From positions 1 through 64,000 of the forward strand of contig NZ_JAIVLK010000010.1 of NCBI RefSeq assembly GCF_020524585.1: 64,000 nucleotides of DNA, in the 5' to 3' direction. Source of the stretch: Celeribacter naphthalenivorans (GTDB taxonomy: Bacteria; Pseudomonadota; Alphaproteobacteria; Rhodobacterales; Rhodobacteraceae). Made by a program: the position numbers and the translations under genes. Each line of letters opens with the position of its first letter. Position 1 is the first letter of the stretch. Below are positions 60,963-64,000 of this stretch, in pieces. A model generated the notes under the pieces. That model searched no databases and was not told where the DNA came from. It saw only the letters and a list, made by a program, of their open reading frames with translations.

Positions 60963-61813
60963 GCCGCCCCCCTTTCACGTCCGGCCAGAGAGGCCAGCCC
61001 CACAAGCGCCAGCGCCACCAGCATGAGAAACACCGACATCGCCGCACCAAAGGGCAAGTTGGATTGATAAACCGCCTGATCGGTGATGTGGACGGACAGG
61101 GTCCAATGCTCGGACCGGCCCAGAAGCTGTGGCAAAAGATAAGAGCCCAAAGTGAAGACAAAGACGAGGATGAAGGCGCCGACGATGGCGCCCCGGAGGT
61201 TCGGGACAATCACGCCGAAAAACGCGCGCGGTCCGGAGGCGCCCATGACGCGGGCGGCTTCGACGATCTCGGGATCGAGCCGCGAAACCGGCGGGTAGAG
61301 CACCAAAACGGCGAAGGGAAAGCCGATGTAACACAGCCCGGTGATCAGCGCGAAGAGCGAGGGCGTGTAGGCGCGCGGTTCATCAATCAGGCCCAGCCAG
61401 TGGAACAGATTGCCGATGCCCGCCGTCTGCGACAGGAGCGTCGAGAGCGAGAAGCCGATGATCACCTCGGAGAGCGCCAGCGCCGACAAAAGCACCACGA
61501 GAATGCGGGTCTGCGCCCGATGCCCCATGTTCGAGAGAAAGACCGTGAAGGGAAAGGCCAGCGCGACACAGATCGCCGCCGCCGTGAGCGAGACGGAGAT
61601 CGAGACCGCCATGACCTTGCCGAAAAACGCGGAGAGAAACCGCGCGTAGCTGTCCCATTCGAAGGACCATTCGTAAAAGCCGCTCACATCGCGATGGGCG
61701 ACGGAGACGGCCAGCATGATGCCGAAAGGCACGAGGAAAAACAGCGTCAGCATGGCGGCGGGCCATAGCCCGAGCCATCGCGGGGTGGCGGTTTGCACAG
61801 ATGTCGCGCTCAT
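60959..61813 (-). CDS. ABC transporter permease (PotB-like)
   Basis: 284 residues, six membrane helices, starting WLGLWPAAMLTLFFLVPFGIMLAVSVAHRD. EAA loop EIVEAARVMGASGPRAFFGVIVPNLRG. Overlaps the ATPase gene by 4 bp (ATGA). Forms the channel with the PotC-like protein. Confidence 0.92.
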   Translation of the reverse strand: MSATSVQTATPRWLGLWPAAMLTLFFLVPFGIMLAVSVAHRDVSGFYEWSFEWDSYARFLSAFFGKVMAVSISVSLTAAAICVALAFPFTVFLSNMGHRAQTRILVVLLSALALSEVIIGFSLSTLLSQTAGIGNLFHWLGLIDEPRAYTPSLFALITGLCYIGFPFAVLVLYPPVSRLDPEIVEAARVMGASGPRAFFGVIVPNLRGAIVGAFILVFVFTLGSYLLPQLLGRSEHWTLSVHITDQAVYQSNLPFGAAMSVFLMLVALALVGLASLAGRERGAA

Positions 61814-62847
61814 TGCACCACCACCTTTTCGCCATCGCGAAAGCGGATGCCGACGGTCTGACCGGTGGCCAGATCATGACCATGACCGGGGGGCAGATGC
61901 GCGGTGATCTCCTGATCGCCGACACGCATCAGAACATGCAGGCTCTCGCCCAAATCGCGCAGGAAACTGATCTCTGCGGGCAGGCCCTCGTCCGGCGCGC
62001 CGAGCAGCACATGTTCGGGGCGCACCGAAAGTTGCGCCTCGCCGGATGAGATGGCGATCCGGTCGCCCTCGGTGATCGGGAAGGCATGGCCAAGCACGGA
62101 GACCACGCCATCGGCCACGGTGCAGGGCATCAGGTTCGTCGTGCCGATGAACCCGGCCACAAAGGCGTTGGCAGGCGTGTGATAAAGCTCCATCGGCGCG
62201 CCCGCCTGTTGGATCACGCCGTCCTTCATGACGATCACCAGATCGGCCATGGTCAGGGCTTCTTTCTGGTCATGGGTCACGACGACGGTGGTCACGCCGA
62301 GGCGTTGTTGAATCTGGCGCAGCTCGATCTGCATATGCTCGCGCAGGCTGGCGTCGAGCGCGGAGAGCGGCTCGTCGAGCAAAAACACCTGCGGATCGAT
62401 CGACAGGCCGCGCGCGATGGCAACGCGCTGACGCTGGCCGCCGGACAATTGGTGGATGCGGCGCGATCCCAGACCGGGCAGTTGCACCAGCTCCAAAAGC
62501 TCCTCGGCGCGGGCCCGCCTTGTCGCCTTGTCGACGCCGCGAATGGCCAGCGGATAGGCGATGTTGTCCGCGACATCGAGATGCGGGAACAGTGCCAAAG
62601 ACTGGAACACCATGCCCATGCCGCGCTTATGCGTCGGCACCTCGGTCTGATCGGCGCCGCCGACGTAGATGCGACCGTCGGTGGGCGTCTCGAGCCCGGC
62701 GATCAGGCGCAAAAGCGTGGTCTTGCCACAGCCCGAGGGGCCAAGCAGGCAAACGAATTTGCCGTTGGGAATATCGAGCGACACGGAGTCGAGCGCTCTG
62801 AACGTGCCGAAGTCCTTGCTCAGGCTGTCGATGCGCAATTCGGTCAT
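61810..62847 (-). CDS. ABC transporter ATP-binding protein (PotA-like)
   Basis: 345 residues: Walker A GPSGCGKTT, Q-loop FQSLALFPHLDV, signature [15 protein letters not shown], Walker B VFLLDEPLSALD, and a C-terminal TOBE_2 domain (LSVRPEHVLLGAP...ISFLRDLGESLHVLMRVGDQEITAHLP). Typical of polyamine/iron/opine importers. A strong hairpin lies just upstream of its start. Confidence 0.93.
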   Translation of the reverse strand: MTELRIDSLSKDFGTFRALDSVSLDIPNGKFVCLLGPSGCGKTTLLRLIAGLETPTDGRIYVGGADQTEVPTHKRGMGMVFQSLALFPHLDVADNIAYPLAIRGVDKATRRARAEELLELVQLPGLGSRRIHQLSGGQRQRVAIARGLSIDPQVFLLDEPLSALDASLREHMQIELRQIQQRLGVTTVVVTHDQKEALTMADLVIVMKDGVIQQAGAPMELYHTPANAFVAGFIGTTNLMPCTVADGVVSVLGHAFPITEGDRIAISSGEAQLSVRPEHVLLGAPDEGLPAEISFLRDLGESLHVLMRVGDQEITAHLPPGHGHDLATGQTVGIRFRDGEKVVVQ

Positions 62848-62871
62848 ATCGGGTCTCCTGTCGTCAAAAAT

Positions 62872-62904
62872 GCGCGCCGCGGCAAGAGGGCCATCGCGAC
62901 GCGC
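62872..62904 (-). other. Hairpin between the binding-protein gene and the ATPase gene
   Basis: RNA arms GCGCGUCGCG and CGCGGCGCGC form a 10-pair stem (one G-U) with a 13-nt loop, starting 35 nt past the binding-protein stop and followed by AUUUUUGA. Of the four binding-protein hairpins this one is most like a partial terminator. Confidence 0.72.
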
Positions 62905-62939
62905 CAGGGAAAGTTTAGTGGGACAACGTCACGGGCATA

Positions 62940-64000
62940 TCAGCCGGTGATTTTCTCGGACCACATCTGGTTGATCCAATCGCCGCGGTCCACATAGATT
63001 TCGTTGAGCGGCAGGATCGGTGCCTTGTCGGACGACACGGCGGCGAATTCCTCGTCGGTGAGATCGGTCAGCTCGCGCGACACGGTCGGCGCAGTGCCGA
63101 CGAAGCGCGACAGTTTGGCCTGAATCGCCGGCTGGGCCATGTAGTTGATGAACTCCTGCGCAGGCTCAAGGGCCTTGGAGGCTTTCGACACCACCCAGGA
63201 GCCGCTGTCCAGAACGGCACCTTCGTCCGGGAACGAAGAGCGCACCGGCTTGCCTTGCGAGGCGGCGAGGCCCGTCACATCGTGGTAATATTGCCCCATC
63301 GGAATCTCGCCGGTTTCCAGCGCCTGCTGGAACTGGCCTTCGTCACGATACCACAGGCGCACGTTGGATTTCACCTCTGCGAGTTTGTCCATCACCTGCA
63401 ACACACCCTCGTCAGTCTTGAGAATATCCGTGCCGCCGAAATAGGTCGTCGCGGTGATTTCCAAAAGGAAAGAGTTGGTCGCCATGGACATGAGGCCCAG
63501 TTTGTCGGCATTTGCCGCATCCCAAAGCGCGGTCCAAGATGTCGGCGCCTCGGCAAACACATCGGTGTTGGTCACCAAAGTGATGTACCAGCTCACAGCC
63601 CCCGTGCCGTAGACCTTGCCATCCTCATAGCGGTGCACGAAGTGATCCGGCAGGTTGCCGAGATTGCTCAGAGCCGCCTCATCGAGCGGCGCCCAGAGAC
63701 CCGAACGCTCGCCTTTGATGCGCGCAAGTTGCGCGATCATCGACACGTCCGCCGGGGCCTGACCGGCACGCGCGGCCTGCGCCAGTTGCACAAGCCAGGC
63801 TTCGCCGGTCGGCTCGGCGATGCTTTCGATCTCGATGCCGGTGGCGGCGGTGAACTCCGGGTAGATGTATTGATCAAAGCTTTCCTGGAAATAGCCGCCG
63901 TAGGTGCCGACCTTGAGCGGGCTGTTGGCGGCGCGCAGGATCGAAGGGGCGGACAGAGCGGCCACGGTGGCGGCGCTCGCTTTGAGAAACTGACGTCTTT
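62940..64000 (-). CDS. ABC transporter substrate-binding protein (PotD-like), 5' end outside the window
   Basis: At least 353 residues; the frame stays open to the window edge, so the start is missing. The first visible residues read RRQFLKASAATVAALSAPSI, a twin-arginine (Tat) signal peptide, so the protein is exported folded. The mature part LKVGTYGGYFQESFDQYIYPEFTAATGIEIE and MGQYYHDVTGLAASQGKPVRSSFPDEGAVLDSGSWVV fit the SBP_bac_8 polyamine/opine/iron group. An apparent GTG at 63965 is internal to the signal and is not the real start. First gene of the ABC-ADH operon as seen here. Confidence 0.9.
   Translation of the reverse strand, partial: RRQFLKASAATVAALSAPSILRAANSPLKVGTYGGYFQESFDQYIYPEFTAATGIEIESIAEPTGEAWLVQLAQAARAGQAPADVSMIAQLARIKGERSGLWAPLDEAALSNLGNLPDHFVHRYEDGKVYGTGAVSWYITLVTNTDVFAEAPTSWTALWDAANADKLGLMSMATNSFLLEITATTYFGGTDILKTDEGVLQVMDKLAEVKSNVRLWYRDEGQFQQALETGEIPMGQYYHDVTGLAASQGKPVRSSFPDEGAVLDSGSWVVSKASKALEPAQEFINYMAQPAIQAKLSRFVGTAPTVSRELTDLTDEEFAAVSSDKAPILPLNEIYVDRGDWINQMWSEKITG

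Noticed and set aside
63963-63965. GTG 63965 as the true start of the last gene
   Set aside because: The frame continues upstream through a clear twin-arginine signal to the window edge, so the real start lies outside.

Overview
The window is chromosomal DNA of an alphaproteobacterium, most likely a marine Rhodobacterales (Roseobacter-group) member; I do not commit to a genus. The reasons are the F0 ATP synthase operon separate from F1 (atpI-B-E-b'-b), a MipZ division ATPase, the order ffh...rpsP-rimM-trmD-rplS-rpmE, a NasT/NasS nitrate regulator pair, a TRAP transporter, and GC-rich genes whose antisense strands also stay open. I see no rRNA, tRNA, CRISPR array, phage or insertion sequence.

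Layout: 0.1-2.7 kb holds a divergent sulfotransferase and family-14 glycosyltransferase (surface polysaccharide). 2.7-13.2 kb is mixed housekeeping: HIT protein, an orphan ABC ATPase, a zinc-finger protein, an unusual globin, polA, a PfkB kinase, nth, a Hint-fold protein, an Ada/Ogt repair protein, an OmpA lipoprotein and a FadR-type regulator. 13.3-16.0 kb is the F0 operon. 16.2-19.6 kb has an ArsR regulator, a 22-residue membrane peptide, a DMT exporter, a LysR regulator and a glycosyltransferase. 19.6-25.8 kb is translation and secretion: ffh, GNAT, chorismate mutase, rpsP, bluB, rimM-trmD, rplS, rpmE. 25.9-29.5 kb has an acidic OmpA protein, mipZ and two small membrane proteins.

29.6-43.9 kb is a nitrate assimilation island on the minus strand. 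NasT/NasS sense nitrate. A strong attenuator precedes nrtA, followed by nrtB, an nrtC-nrtD fusion, a haemoglobin, a flavoprotein electron donor, nasA and a TrpD2-like protein. DUF2478, mobA and a TusA-like gene nearby fit molybdenum cofactor supply. No nitrite reductase gene is in the window.

44.1-49.8 kb is a glycerol-3-phosphate ABC operon (ugpBAEC plus an endonuclease/exonuclease/phosphatase-fold enzyme) behind a candidate Pho box. 49.8-56.5 kb is a quinate/shikimate catabolic cluster: a TetR regulator with twin operators, a quinate/shikimate dehydrogenase, a TRAP transporter and a QuiC-type dehydroshikimate dehydratase. 56.5-59.1 kb has an SDR, a DUF2255 protein and an MFS exporter. 59.1-64 kb is a PotABCD-like ABC operon ending in an alcohol dehydrogenase; its Tat-exported binding protein runs off the window.

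The main non-coding signals are the NasT-type leader attenuator, strong hairpins directly after all four transporter binding-protein genes, palindromic operators at three regulator genes, a 141-bp inverted-repeat element inside the ugp operon, and a recurring TGAGTATTT motif. Three proteins appear to have lost a key family residue: a globin (proximal His to Tyr), a 2OG-Fe oxygenase (His to Gln) and a Hint protein (Cys1 to Gly).
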